DNA of 64,000 nt from Ostrinia nubilalis (taxonomy: Eukaryota; Arthropoda; Insecta; Lepidoptera; Crambidae). Both the position numbers and the translations under genes were made by a program. Below, one piece after another: positions 11,690-23,061 of this stretch (positions are counted from its first letter, which is position 1; each line of letters starts with the position of its first letter). The notes below the pieces were generated by a model, which made no database searches, was not told the DNA's origin, and was given only the letters and a program-made list of their open reading frames with translations. The stretch covers positions 873,001 to 937,000 of the forward strand of contig NC_087111.1 in assembly GCF_963855985.1 (NCBI RefSeq), read 5' to 3'.

Positions 11690-11815
11690 AACTGAGTTTG
11701 TTGCGGCGCTTCTTCTCAGCACTTGCCAAATGTTTGTCTCGAAGCGCTGGTAGGGCAAAAAAGAATGAGACATGTAAGATAGGCTTCAAGAGCATTTGAC
11801 GATTTGTAAGAAATT
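11690..11815 (+). repeat. Retroelement fragment (CTTCTCAGCAC family)
   Basis: GCGGCGCTTCTTCTCAGCAC, then TTGTCTCGAAGCGCTGGTAG and AATGAGACATGTAAG. This is the best preserved copy of the family in the window. Confidence 0.7.
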
Positions 11816-11827
11816 CAATTAGTACAA

Positions 11828-11857
11828 TTTTTTTTATGTGACAGGAGGCAAACGAAA
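11828..11857 (-). mobile_element. Minimal LINE 3' tail
   Basis: TTTTATGTGACAGGAGGCAA is the extreme 3' tip, seen in reverse, of the LINE at 35812-36266. It is a very short 5'-truncated insertion. Confidence 0.55.
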
Positions 11858-12004
11858 ATAAATATAATTTAGATTTTTGATTTCGAACACTGCAAATCTT
11901 GGATAGGGTTATTTTTTACATATTAGGATAGGTGTAATAGACGCCAGGACTTTGAGTAGGTATATTTACTGCCTTAAACAACTTGATAAGTTTTCTGAAG
12001 AAAT

Positions 12005-12165
12005 CGCTTGGGGCCCAGCTCACGCACTACACCTCCTTGTGACTGAGTTTCTTGCGCTGCTTCTTCTCAGCACTGGCCCATTCATTGTCCCGAAGCAGTG
12101 GTAGGGTTGATACTGGGACGTGTAAAAGTGCTTTTTAAAAGCCTATTTGCAGAAATAAATGAGTT
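12005..12165 (+). repeat. Retroelement fragment with GGGACGTGT tail
   Basis: Joins the CTTCTCAGCAC unit to the GGGACGTGTAAAAGTGCTTT tail and AGAAATAAATGAG. This shows that the two repeat pieces found separately elsewhere belong to one retroelement 3' end. Confidence 0.7.
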
Positions 12166-12533
12166 TTAGAGTTTTTTGGGTTATTTTTTGAGTAGCCTAT
12201 GATAATACGTAGAAGGAAGAAGATCAATGAACGGTTAGTAAAAAAATATGAGGTAGAACACTGCACATTTTAGGGTTACCATTAATTGATAAATCTTTCT
12301 AAATACCTACTTCAAGCAGGCTCATCAAAATTAAATTAATTTCAGACTTCTGAGAGCTCAAAGTCCGAATTCCGGCCGTTGTTTTGTTGGAATGAACTAC
12401 AAATTGGTCTAAATATTGAAATTTAATCAATCTAAGCCTCAATCTATGTTTGGAATTGGATCGAGTCTTGAGGTTCAATCTGTAACTACGTACCTAACTG
12501 TATCAGACAGACCACGGTTAGTATGCAAGCTTA

Positions 12534-12636
12534 GCACCATCTTACTTTAACAAACGTCAAAAGTTTCTTAAACTCCACAAAAAAAACATCGGTTATGGAT
12601 GTAGTTACTATTAAAGTAAGATGGTGCAACTCAACC
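12534..12636. mobile_element. GTTGCACCATCTTAC MITE
   Basis: Left AGCACCATCTTACTTTAAC and right GTAAGATGGTGCAACTCAAC form inverted termini. The flanks TTA and TAA are degenerate for a 3-bp duplication. Non-coding. Confidence 0.78.
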
Positions 12637-12692
12637 TAAGTCATTGTTTATTCCCTAAACTATTTCAACACGTTGATGATGATTATTTATTA

Positions 12693-12880
12693 CTAGCGGC
12701 CGCCCGCGACTTCGTACGCGTGCATCCCGTTTTACCCCCTTTCGTAAAATCCTTTCTTAGCGGATGACTACGTCATAACATATACCTGCATGCCAAATTT
12801 CAGCCCGATCCGTCCAGTGGTTTGGGCTGTGCGTTGATAGATCACTATGTCAGTCAGTCAGTCAGTCAGGAAATAAACCG
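12693..12880 (-). mobile_element. Helitron-like element, GCGGCCGC subfamily
   Basis: CTAGCGGCCGCCCGCGACTT at the 3' end as read on the minus strand, then TCGTAAAATCCTTTCTTAGC, GATCCGTCCAGTGGTTTGGG and a TCAG repeat. The CTAG end with adjacent GC-rich bases fits a Helitron. Confidence 0.8.
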
Positions 12881-13667
12881 ACGGTTAAACTAGTAAGTAA
12901 TTATGTTGTAAGTAGTCAGAGTTATATTATATTTAGATTTCAGCGGTGAAGACGAAGATGACGAATGAAGACGGTAGAAGTCTTGATGACAATAATTATT
13001 CAAAGTTAACAGCTAATAAAGCTTGACTAACATTGTTACTTGTTTATTAAAGAAAATAATAAATGTCGCGGTGTTTACTAAATTAAAAAACATTTTTCCT
13101 CATTCTGTTAGTAAGCACACAAATTAATATTAATGAAACAAAGTTCACGCAATTTCGTTGGTACCGCAGCTTATAATTTACAATTAAATTACTTTTCAGT
13201 TATGGCAATAAGAGAGATGTGCGTCGCATCTTAAATAAGTTTTAGATGCCAACCAAAATTGAGAGTCACCAAGAGACTTCGCTCCAAACGGGCTTATTCC
13301 GAAAAAAAAAACGTTATCCGAAGTTTCGAATATAGCCATCCTTATCACGCAAAGCGACTACCAGCATGAGTGACTGTGACAGATAGACCGGGAACTACGT
13401 AAACAGTATCAGAGTAGCCCTGCAGATCCGTATGGAATGTTATTTTTGCTCTTGCTCGAATGCGACAACCTTTCCCATGGGACTGACAAAAAGAATTTTC
13501 ATTTCCCTCGAAGAATTGATCAGCTTTTAAGAGGAAGGAAAGTTTTTGAATTTTTCTTGGTGTCTTGTGAACTGATGGAATTGTGGTCACAAATGGATGG
13601 TCGTGTGTTTATGTCCCATAAGGAAAAAGATACATTATATCATTTCAAGGTACTTGAACAATACGAA
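12881..13667. other. Non-coding stretch, nothing recognised
   Basis: Contains overlapping open frames of 80-90 codons on both strands (13345-13715). No domain, signal peptide or splice context supports any of them. Confidence 0.4.
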
Positions 13668-13790
13668 TTGATAATTTATTTTATTTATTTATTTATAACT
13701 TTAATGCCAAAATAAATTTGTACATAAGGCGAACTTAATGCACTAAAGCATTCTCGACCAGTTTACCTTTTACCTATTTGGGTTGAGCAG
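13668..13790 (-). repeat. Retroelement 3' end with (AAAT)n tail
   Basis: In reverse it reads GTGCATTAAGTTCGCCTTAT, then a TAAATAAATAAAT tail. It is related to the plus-strand copy at 13890-14490. Confidence 0.65.
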
Positions 13791-13889
13791 AAAAGAAATT
13801 TGTTTGGCGGTACTTCTAGTGCAGGAAAGAAAAACAAAAACAAATATGCTACATACATACATAAATAATATATAAAAAACTACTTAAAT

Positions 13890-14490
13890 TCTCTGTTTTG
13901 TTTAATTTTTTGGTTAGCTGGAAGAGAATGCCACATGGCATTAAGCTCGCCTGTTGTACAGTCACGGAATGAAAAGGTTCGTCAGTTTTCAAATTGATTC
14001 CTTCAACGAATCGCGAGCACATATTACCTTTTGAAACTATGTTACAGAATAATCTCGAGTTAGAGAAAATAATCTTTAACTGTTCGTCAGTAAAGTTCAA
14101 AATTATTCAGATCAAAGTTGTTTGACGATTTATCTTGTCAAGAAGATTATTATGATTGATAAACTAAAACCTTCTTGTTGGTTCAACCTGCCATTATTAT
14201 TTCTATTAAATAAAAAAAACTATTGTCAATTGGTCAATGTCATCATTGCATTGCACTGATGGGATAGAAAAATAAACAAGCAAAACCTTATTCGTTAGCA
14301 AACGTCATGAATATTTATTTAAATGTTAGCAGCACTGTTTCTTGCACTGTTATGTTGGCAGGTTTGACTCTTACAGTACCTAGTGCAAGCGAAAACCGAC
14401 ACTAAGGTGACGAACCTTTTCATTCCGCGACTGTACCACTGTATTTTTATGTGTGCAATAAAGATTTTAAATAAATAAATAAATAAAATA
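13890..14490 (+). repeat. Retroelement 3' end split by a MITE
   Basis: GGAAGAGAATGCCACATGGC and ATTAAGCTCGCCTGTTGTA (to 13958) continue after the MITE as CCACTGTATTTTTATGTGTG and CAATAAAGATTTTAAATAAA. Removing the insertion restores a continuous 3' end with a polyadenylation-like AATAAA and an (AAAT)n tail. Confidence 0.68.
13959..14433. mobile_element. 475-bp TIR element, TA target site
   Basis: The inverted ends are CAGTCACGGAATGAAAAGGT at left and its near-complement (ACCTTTTCATTCCGCGACTG, allowing gaps of identity) at right. TA lies at each boundary, as for Tc1/mariner-type insertion. It sits inside a retroelement tail, so it is younger than that tail. No transposase frame is present. 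Confidence 0.78.
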
Positions 14491-14570
14491 AACAATAAAT
14501 AAATACATACATAAAATAGATGATTTGAGGTGCTTTAAGAATTATCTTCCGGCCAATCCAGGAAAGTGCG

Positions 14571-14625
14571 GGCATGCCTCCCACTAGGTGGACCGAAGAT
14601 CTGGTGAAGGTCGCGGGAGGTGCCG
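14571..14625 (+). mobile_element. RTE fragment
   Basis: GCCTCCCACTAGGTGGACCG, then ATCTGGTGAAGGTCGCGGGA, corresponds to the RTE coding segment PTRWxxDLVKVAG. Confidence 0.75.
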
Positions 14626-14640
14626 AAAATAAGGCCTACC

Positions 14641-15984
14641 TACATAGTAACAATCCCGTTAATAATTATTATTCTATCTAATGTTAGTGACCATAAAAAT
14701 TAAAAACAATATGTCCCTTTACAAAAGTCAAAGTGGATATGACCACTCGTGTCGAGAAGGGTCATCTGTCCATATCCATATAAAAAGCCTCCATGATTCA
14801 TTTATTCATTGTCAAGTGATGTCCAGTGTCCAGGCGACCTTTAAAAGGTCTACGTTTTGTTCTAACCCTCTGAACTCAGTTAAAAATGTCCAGATGCGAT
14901 CTGAATTATACACGACGTGGTGAAGACGGGGTAAAGTGGATGGCGATGTTCCCGTCACTTTGCCGCCTCTAAAAAGGGTTAATAGCGGTTTTTTTTGTTT
15001 TAGCAGTGTATTATAGGTTGCCAGAGCTCAACCTTCACTTGCTGTAAAAAATTTTTAGGTTTCAAGCTATATTAGATAGATCTTCTGTGCATTGTCATTC
15101 ACGTTGTTATTATGTGAGGAGAAGTATTGACAAAAGTGTTTTATATGGTTAAAGAAATTTATTCTCAAAAAAGACAAATAGTCACTTACATGAGAACATC
15201 ATTTACATGAGTATTTAAATAGATCGTTCAAAACGCTTATTTTATTCATAGGTAGGTACTCATTTAGTGCATTCGTATTATTTTATTTTATTTTTTATAA
15301 CCAACTGCTTAGGTACTTTCTAAAATATGTTGAGCAAGTTTAATTTTAAATCCACTAAATGAGCTTACATTTTTTATTTCTGAGGGTATTTTATTATTCT
15401 AATCGATTTATTAACTATCACTATTACAGCTAGAATTTATGGAGGTCAGAAGTTGCAAAAATATGGAAAGCAATGCTAAATCTGTGCCCACATAAGAAAA
15501 ACTGACAATGGTTTAAAACGCGAGGTTTCAAAATCCCTTTAAAAACATCCAAAATAACCTTCCTCCAAGTAATAGACTGAACACAGAGCTTTTAAAATAA
15601 AAATAGGAACTCAAAACAGAATTTTCACCCCTCATAAAACAAAGCTTTACAAAACAAAAATCCGAAGCTTTCAGCAACTTTTCAATTTTAAGTTCCAAGT
15701 AGGTATTTAGCTGAAGAGATTTTCTCTATTGCTCGGATAGTTGCGAGCTTGTGCAACGTTTTCTGCGCGATACACTAGTTGCTTGCTGTGGAATCGTTTA
15801 TAACTTTTTAGTCTTAAAAAATTGGAGAAAGTTGGTTTTTGGCTGTCTTTAATGTAGTTTTATCTCTTTTGTATTTGGACCCTATTCATCTTTATAAGCT
15901 GCGAAAAGGAGAAAGGGGCGTTATTACGTATTTGACGTTGTTACTTGACCTAAGCTTAAGCCGATTTTTTAAAAATGTAAATGA
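14641..15984. other. Non-coding stretch, nothing recognised
   Basis: AT-rich sequence; no exon, TIR pair or known repeat recognised. Confidence 0.4.
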
Positions 15985-16175
15985 AAATTCAAAATCAAAA
16001 ATATTTATTTAGTTTAGACCACAAGTGGCACTTATGAACGTCAAAATATAGTAAATAATAAAAAAAGAAAAGGGCACTTTACGTCATGTCTCCTTATCTT
16101 TTGGGCTCTACCAGCGCTTCGAGACAAACATATGGCAAGTTCTGAGAAGAAACGCTGAAACAAACTATTGTACTA
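15985..16175 (-). repeat. Retroelement fragment (CTTCTCAGCAC family)
   Basis: In reverse it gives the degenerate CTTCTCAGAACTTGCC unit, then GACGTTCATAAGTGCCACTT and an AAATAAATATTTTTGATTTT tail. Confidence 0.68.
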
Positions 16176-16800
16176 TTGATAGGGCTACCAAGTGGTTTTA
16201 TTATCACTTATTAGGGATCTGATGATGAAATGTAATTCCTACGTAATTACTCACGTGTAAAGTTTATAATCAGAGAGATGTTTTTCTGGTTGAATTGATC
16301 AACAGAATGTGTGTGTAAAAATCATTCGGCATTGCACAAAAGTTGTGCCGTTATCTATCAAAAGTAATAAAATGCTGTGCATTCGAATATTCAATTTGTT
16401 GGCGTGTGGCATGCGAAGTATTTTTTACAATTTGAAATGTTGGTTGGCTGTTAGATTTATTTCAACTGGATAAATCACAAGCTTCAGTGATTTTTGCTGG
16501 CAATAATATTGAGCAAAATAATAAAAGTGGTTACAAAAAGTAGATAACTAAACTAAAAGAGAGTTTTTTTTACAATAGATGCCATGCTACATACGCCTGT
16601 ATGTAGAGATCCACGAGTAGGTAGTGGTAGTGGTTCAATTCTGTTCTGCTAAAACTACACGGCCAGATAAGTACAAACGACAGCACACAAACTAAACTTT
16701 GCGGACTTCGCAATAAGAGTACCTATGTTATTTTACAACAAAAATATCTTGTCTGATGTGCTATCGACTATTACCTAAAATTAATAGATAAGGTAGTTTT

Positions 16801-16947
16801 ATCATCATCATAATTTTAGCCATAGGAAGTCCACTACTGAACATAGGCCTCCCCCAATACATTCCATACTGATCGTTAGCGGCCTGCATCCAGCGCTTTC
16901 CAGCTCCCTTTATGAGGCCGTTGGTCCACCTTGTGGGTGGACGAGTA
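16801..16947 (-). mobile_element. RTE 3' tail, GAT-repeat subfamily
   Basis: (ATC)n followed by TTTTAGCCATAGGAAGTCCA, CATAGGCCTCCCCCAATACA and GCGGCCTGCATCCAGCGCTT. This is the subfamily ending in GAT repeats rather than GAAC repeats. Confidence 0.85.
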
Positions 16948-17668
16948 AGGTATTAATCATCTAAATAAAATATTACCTAACTAGTCGCAGGTATTCGTAC
17001 AGATCCGCAATCATGAATAAACAATCAAAGGTTGCTCCCTTCACAAATTACGTAAATAACTAAAGTATTGTTTCGTTAATGATTCTGTTCGTTAAATGTT
17101 TTGTTAAAACTTTCTCTCTGATTTGAAGGGATTAACCCTTGTAATACAAGTAATGATGCAAATTGGAATTTTGTTTCCGCATCATCCGAATTATTTGGTA
17201 GAGATTAACATTTTGGGAATTTTGAGGTAAAGGCGTTGGTGTGGTTGAAGCTTTAGTAACCCGGAAGTATGTATTTTAGTAATTTAGAGCATTGTATGTT
17301 ATTGGTTTTAAAAGGAACTGATAAGCCAGTTCTCAGTGAAATTGCAAAAAAAAACATACGAACGATTCAGAAACCAAAGCGATTCTTTCTTCGATGCACA
17401 AATTCTGATTGTGTTCGCTGAACGCCAAACTTGATTGAAACTTTAATTTAGTCGCCATTTTTCATGAAATTTCGATTAAAAATATCACATAATTCATTTT
17501 CCGAACGGCACCCCGTATTTTACCTCAGAACTTGTGCAATTAAAAAAAGTGAATTGCAGCGCAAACTCCCGCCACTTCGCACATCGATTCGAATTAATTC
17601 GGAATTTCATTTCGGTCGGATAGTGCTGGGAAAGCAAATTCGAATGCACATGATATAGTTGTGATATA

Positions 17669-17970
17669 CAGGGTGACTCACTGGGGCCATTGGTGGGTGA
17701 TCAAAGAAAAAATATTGATTCTACTGCTGCAACAACTTGCCTATGTGGACAATATCCAAACATAAACATACTGATTAGCTGTTTACAATTTGTTTAAAAG
17801 GTGTTTTTTTCAAGTTTTGAACTTCCTTCAAACCGTTTATGGAAAACCTTGGGGGAGGTTTGTCCAGCTGTGGACGTCATTTGGCTGAAACGACGAACTT
17901 CCTTCTCTTGGAGAAAGTAGTTGCATTTGAGCAGTAGAATCAATCCTTTTTATCTGATCACCCATCAATG
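17669..17970. mobile_element. CAGGGTGA TIR element carrying an RTE insertion
   Basis: The left end starts CAGGGTGACTCACTGGGGCC. Internal bases 17688-17735 (CATTGGTGGGTGATCA...GATTCTACTGCT) recur inverted at 17929-17970. The right terminus lacks the outer CAGGGTG, so it is degraded. Mariner-like termini; non-coding. Confidence 0.65.
17830..17894 (+). mobile_element. 65-bp RTE insertion with 11-bp duplication
   Basis: The RTE tip (GGAAAACCTTGGGGGAGG to GGCTGAAACGACG) is flanked by GAACTTCCTTC at 17819-17829 and 17895-17905. The direct repeat shows true target-primed insertion of an extremely short, 5'-truncated copy. Confidence 0.85.
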
Positions 17971-18411
17971 TTATAACAGTAAACAATTATAATAATACTG
18001 GCTTTATAGAAAGTTACAAAAGAGTTGAAGGTTCATCATATTCACAGTAAAAATAAAAAAAAATGTAGAAAGTAAAATTAACAATTTAATCAACTAAAAA
18101 AATACTCTCTAGTCTCTCCCATTTCTAAAGTAGAAATTATTAATTTCACTTCATTTAGTATACCTTGAGATGCCGGAAGGCTCTTGGTGTTATTAATGTT
18201 GTTATAATTATCACGATAGTAAAGCCATCCCTTCCAGTTATTGTCTCTGGAATTAATTATACGAATATTAACATTGTTTTAAGCAGTTCATAACATAATA
18301 ATCTCTTCAAACAACCCTTTCTAACAACTTCAAATTCTAATCAAAATATTTGTTTCGACTAATTAAATTAGTAAGTCTTCAAATTTTGCTCTTTGAGAGC
18401 CTAGGCTTATA
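17971..18411. other. Non-coding stretch, nothing recognised
   Basis: AT-rich DNA between the CAGGGTGA element and the next retroelement fragment. Confidence 0.4.
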
Positions 18412-18482
18412 CATGTCTCATTATGTTTTTCTCTACCAGCGCTTCGAGACACACGATTGATAAGCGCTGAGAAGAAGCGGTC
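18412..18482 (-). repeat. Retroelement fragment (CTTCTCAGCAC family)
   Basis: ACATGTCTCATTATGTTTTT, then CTACCAGCGCTTCGAGACAC and GCTGAGAAGAAGCG: the family unit in reverse. Confidence 0.68.
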
Positions 18483-18512
18483 ACAATATTTTTACCTAAC
18501 ATTGTTTAGTAA

Positions 18513-18718
18513 GGCCCAGAACAGACGGTGAAACGCAACTGCAACGAAACTGCAATTGCTAGTTACTTTTGAGTTGCATCTAAGTTTCTGTCATAGCGTC
18601 CGTTGAGAGACCACACATGACGCGACCAGTTTGAAACTTTCAGTTTCAGTTTCATTCATCAGAATCATCAGAAAGTTACAGTTTCGTTGCAGTTGCGTTT
18701 CACCGTCTGTTCTGGGCC
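18513..18718. mobile_element. 206-bp GGCCCAGA MITE, TAA duplication
   Basis: About 30 bp of inverted terminus: GGCCCAGAACAGACGGTGAA at left and its complement TTCACCGTCTGTTCTGGGCC at right. A TAA on each side (18510-18512, 18719-18721) fits the 3-bp duplication of PIF/Harbinger-type elements. Confidence 0.87.
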
Positions 18719-19320
18719 TAAGTTGAATAATATACAACTATTACACAATCAGAACCAGAATATTCAACAAACGGAAAAAAGATCGTGCAGTCAAACTCGA
18801 CCTACACATTTTACATCGGTGCAAATCGTTTTCGGATATCGGTCACATCACTAAATGACCGATCAGCGACCGCAGCGCCAGTAAAAAACCGACGCTTATT
18901 TGGCAGTCGAATGGCCCAACCGAATTTAGGACAGCGGGCGTGATAGTGTTGTATGTATGGAAATACATTAAGAGTCTCTTTCACTAGTAACGGTAAATTT
19001 CCCTGATAGTTTAGAGGAACTTATCTGACAGATAATGAAAGTATATCTCAAACGTTAGTAGTTGTCCTTCAATCTAGCTTTTAGCCATCAAGAGCTTACA
19101 AATCAAAAACAGTAACGACTATAGTAGACTCGTAGTTTAACGGTTTCAGTGACGGACTGCTTATTTGAGTCTTTAGTTTGAACGCCGTCGATTACCGAAC
19201 AATAAATTGTGGTTCCCACTCGTAACACAAGCATATTTAGCGAAGCTGGAGGGTTTAGCGAGAATAATAATGATAATAATCTGTTTAACACAACAAGTTA
19301 TACATAAACAAAAAATGTGC
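18719..19320. other. Non-coding stretch, nothing recognised
   Basis: A slightly GC-richer patch at 18790-18950 has no open frame or splice context to call an exon. Confidence 0.4.
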
Positions 19321-19590
19321 AGGAGAACCAAAGTGACCGACATACTCCGCAGAATTGCTAAAATGAAGTGGCAGTGGGTGGGGAACATAGCTCGTAGAGC
19401 TAATGGCCGATGGGGCAGAAAAGTACTCGTGTGGCGACCACAAGCCCGAAAACTTAGTGTTGGACCAATGATATAATAAAAGTCGCGGGAGGTGCCTGGA
19501 TGCAGGCGGCACAGAACCGGTCGTTGGGGAAAACCTTGGGAAAGACCCTTGTCCAGAAGTGGACGTCAATTGGCTGAAACGAACGAAACA
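19321..19590 (+). mobile_element. RTE C-terminal fragment, GAAC-repeat subfamily
   Basis: The frame reads RRTKVTDILRRIAKMKWQWV, then GNIARRANGRWGRKVLVWRP, matching the C-terminus of RTE-clade reverse-transcriptase polyproteins. The frame breaks at the TGATATAATAAAAG segment. The copy ends GGCTGAAACGAACGAAAC. Confidence 0.9.
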
Positions 19591-20061
19591 AAAAATGTTC
19601 TTACATAATTTATACGACTTGATTGATTGCACTCAGAAGTCTACTAAAAAGAAATGTTCTTAAGCTTTTACTCTGATCAATACTTCATTATTTATTTGCC
19701 ACGACAATTTCTCCCGGGATTGAAAAAGGGGGAGAATAAAGGCTGTTTCTTAAAACAGATCAAAAATAATACAACTTACTTGTATACAGGCGATTACCCG
19801 GTCCCCGTAAGGACTCCCTAAAGAGGGATCAGCGCGGATCGAGTTATACGCGAAATTGTTTTTGTTACTACAAAAACGATCTTCAAGTTTTAACGATGGA
19901 AAAATTGCATTATTGTTTACGAAACAAGATTGTTTTTGTATTGGATTGAGTCTTAATTTAAGAAATGATGACGATGGGATGAGAACTTTCACCTCTCAAC
20001 TTTTAGTCCTATCCAGCTCTATAATGTGTAAAAACGTATCCATGGTCCAGTGTATAAAGAC

Positions 20062-20741
20062 TAGGGTTTCTGCTCGAGCTTTCTCGAACTCGAGAAAACT
20101 CGAGAAATTTGGCTTCATTCGAGACGAGAAAAAAATTACCGGAGCTCGAGAATTCTCGAGTTTCGATTTTGAAGCTTGAATATTCTTGAAAGCCTATTTT
20201 GTTACTGAAAAAATTGTTAACTAGACAGTTACCTTACCTAACAGACGTTAGGTTAGGTACTCGTGCCACCTCGTAAAGTTTATTCAAGTCGTTATCTGTA
20301 AGAAATTAAAAAAAATATTAAAAAGTTTTTTTGTTCATAAAAAAACTATTTATCGTAATTTTGCAATTTGGACTTGTGTTCTTTAGAAAACAAGTGATTC
20401 AATTGTAGCTCCAGATTTTTATTGTTATTTATCCTTAAAGTACACGCGACTTTATGACTTTTGTTATGATTATTAGTAAATATTAATTATGAAAGATGAT
20501 TTTATTTTTTGTTTTTTTTCCTTACCAAAATAAGTGGTACTAAATTCTAATATTGATTGTTGTGCATAAAAGTAGGTATATTAGATTAAAAAAACCTGTG
20601 TTTATAACACCTTAAAATTAAATTTCAACCGATTTCAGCAGTTTTCATTAAAAGACTCGAGACCCGAGAAAACTCGAGACTTTGGCCTCGAGAATTCTCG
20701 AAACTCGAGAAAAAAAATAGGTCGAGAAATCAGAAACCCTA
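20062..20741. mobile_element. 680-bp hAT element with CTCGAG clusters
   Basis: Termini TAGGGTTTCTG and CAGAAACCCTA are flanked by a perfect 8-bp duplication, ATAAAGAC (20054-20061, 20742-20749), so it belongs to the hAT superfamily. Nine CTCGAG palindromes lie in two subterminal blocks (five at left, four at right), interspersed with TCTCGA and CGAGAA. Subterminal hexamer clusters are typical transposase-binding sites in hAT elements. The middle is AT-rich and non-coding. Confidence 0.88.
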
Positions 20742-20752
20742 ATAAAGACTAA

Positions 20753-20877
20753 TTCCCGTTTTCACCATCAATCCCTAATTTTTAAGTGACGACTCCTTTG
20801 AAAACAGAAATCCTGTTACGTGTTACCAGCTGCATAGGGGTCATTTAAAAATTAGGGATTGATGGTGAAAACGGGCA
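20753..20877. mobile_element. CCCGTTTTCACC MITE, copy 1
   Basis: Arms of about 35 bp: CCCGTTTTCACCATCAATCC at left and GGATTGATGGTGAAAACGGG at right. TAA flanks lie at 20750-20752 and 20878-20880. It is only 11 bp from the hAT element before it. The second copy is at 45455-45570. Confidence 0.87.
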
Positions 20878-21226
20878 TAACTGTCTTGACTCTTTTAAGT
20901 TACAGGTTTCGGTTTCAGTAAGGACCCAAACACACCGCGTTTTTTTTTTCAGACGCTGTTCAAAAGCTTTTCATGAAAATGAAATGCGTTGTATACGCGA
21001 TGTTGTCGCAGTCAATGTAACTATGCTGCATAGCAATTGAATTTAGCAGCGCAGCAAACGAGGGTCGATGGCGTCTGAAAAAAAACATGGCGGGTATGGG
21101 CCCTAAATGCCATAGATAACTATTATCCAGATGCTGGATATAAAATTAGGACGTAGAGACCTTACTTCTTAAAAGTGAACCACTCTTTGTGTAGAGTTTT
21201 GCTTCGTATTTCTCTTAACTACCTAA

Positions 21227-21357
21227 GACTGAGTTGCACCACCTTATTTTTACCATGACTATAGGTAATCATAGCCGGCGGTGTTATGTATTAATGGAGT
21301 TTGACAGACTTTTAGCGTTTATTAATGTTAAAGTAAGATGGTGTAAGTAACCCAGCC
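21227..21357. mobile_element. GTTGCACCATCTTAC MITE, TAA duplication
   Basis: GACTGAGTTGCACCACCTTA at left, AAAGTAAGATGGTGTAAG and CCCAGCC at right, with TAA on both sides. Internal TGGAGTTTGACAGACTTTTA is shared with the other copies. Confidence 0.82.
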
Positions 21358-23061
21358 TAAAGTAGATTCGAAAGATAAGTACGAGTATCATGTCAATTAT
21401 TAAATTAAAAAATTAATACTCTAAACTTTTCAACTCTCTTCCTTCTTGATCATTTCGGACAAACCTCATATTTCTTACGTTTCGTACAGCTTTCATTTTC
21501 TTACTAAACGCCCAAGATAAGACAGTTTAACTTAATTATGCGGGTCCAGTACAGTGTTCAGCTAACTTTATGGTAATCGAACCTCGAAATGAATACCTTT
21601 GTTTAAAATTGTCGCTGTTCCTTACAATTTCTGGCGTAGGTTTTATTCTGGAATTTTACAGTGTTTTACTTTCTGATCAAATTTAGTACGTATGTAGTAG
21701 TAAGGATGTTGTACCGATAGCTTCCTATAGCTACTGACTACAGATTTATCATTTGAAATTTTCAACTTCTCATAATATGTATAGGTAGTAATGTAGTAAA
21801 CTATTATTCTTCAGTTATCCGACGATGGTAAAATCGGCCTTAAATGTAAATTAATTTGAGAAAAATTTCATTGACGTCATTGTGCAAGGGAATTTAGTGT
21901 GTTTTCCACTTATTGATGAAGATAAGTATTTGACACTTGTAAGGATAAATATAATTACCTAACGCTCATCACTACAATAATATCTACGCAACTTCAAACT
22001 AGAAGCGATTTCATTCAACCAACGTCCAACGTAATATAATCTGCGATACCCTTTTGACTTTCGCCGACTCAGAAAGTAACCCGAAACAGTGAAATAAAGC
22101 GGTACAATTGGACAGCAATTTATAGATAAGGGGAAAGTCCTTTAGTAGACTATCTTGACGATAATAATTTGTGATAGGCTTGCCCATTGAATCAGTCGAC
22201 GTTGTTTTCAGAACGAGTTTCACTTTAGGTTGTTGCGGTTTTGGATTCAAACTCAGTTCCTACTCTTTAGAAACTACTTGCAATTTAGCAATACTTAGAA
22301 CACTTTTAGCTTTTAATGTCCACAATTCACGAGTACTTAATGAATGTGTAAACGTCCTGTTGTAAAGCAAAAACATATTTTCCACGTCTTCTGCCTGTTG
22401 CAGCCAGTATCCACAAGGCGAAAGTCCTAAGGTCAAACCTTCTGAAGCTATTTTTAGATGAAAAGAGTCCTAAAGTCCACAATAAAATTAATCAAAGGAA
22501 AACACAGGACACTTAAAGAGAGAAGAATATAAGAGAAGAAAGAAGAAAAAGAAGCAGAAAGACTTATTACCACCGGCATATACAAACATCCAGTTTCTTT
22601 GATAAAATCAAAATCACACGCCTGCAAAAGCTACAAATTCTACACTGGATTGCGTTAAAATACTATAAATAGCCCAATTCACAAAGTAAATACAATACCT
22701 TTTGCTGATTCAAAGGTTTAAGCAGAACAGTGAAATAAAGCGTTTATAGATAACGCGTGGGTGCCATCTATCTGGGAGATAATTGTACGGGCGCCATTTA
22801 TCTGGCAGATAATTGTGATAGCTCTGATAACCCATTAAATTCGGGACCTTATTGCACTTTCTTAAGTTTTATTGGACGCAGAGTTAAATAACTTTCAAGG
22901 GGGTTAAATGGTTTGGTGAATAAATGTTGTAATAATTTTGATTTGGGGTGGAATTATTATAATATTTGCAAGACGATTCAATTAATGTCCTTTTTATATT
23001 TCTTCATAAGTTTACTTTACATATCGAAGCAACAAAATACTTGGCCATTCAGAAATAAAAG
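21358..23061. other. Non-coding stretch with a short tandem duplication
   Basis: No exon recognised. At about 22765-22820 the units GTGCCATCTATCTGGGAGAT and GCGCCATTTATCTGGCAGAT form an imperfect direct repeat, each followed by AATTGT. A purine-rich AGAAGAAAGAAG run lies near 22535. Confidence 0.45.

Noticed and set aside
13345..13715. Overlapping 81- and 92-codon frames on opposite strands
   Set aside because: No signal peptide, domain or splice sites; length is within chance for this composition.
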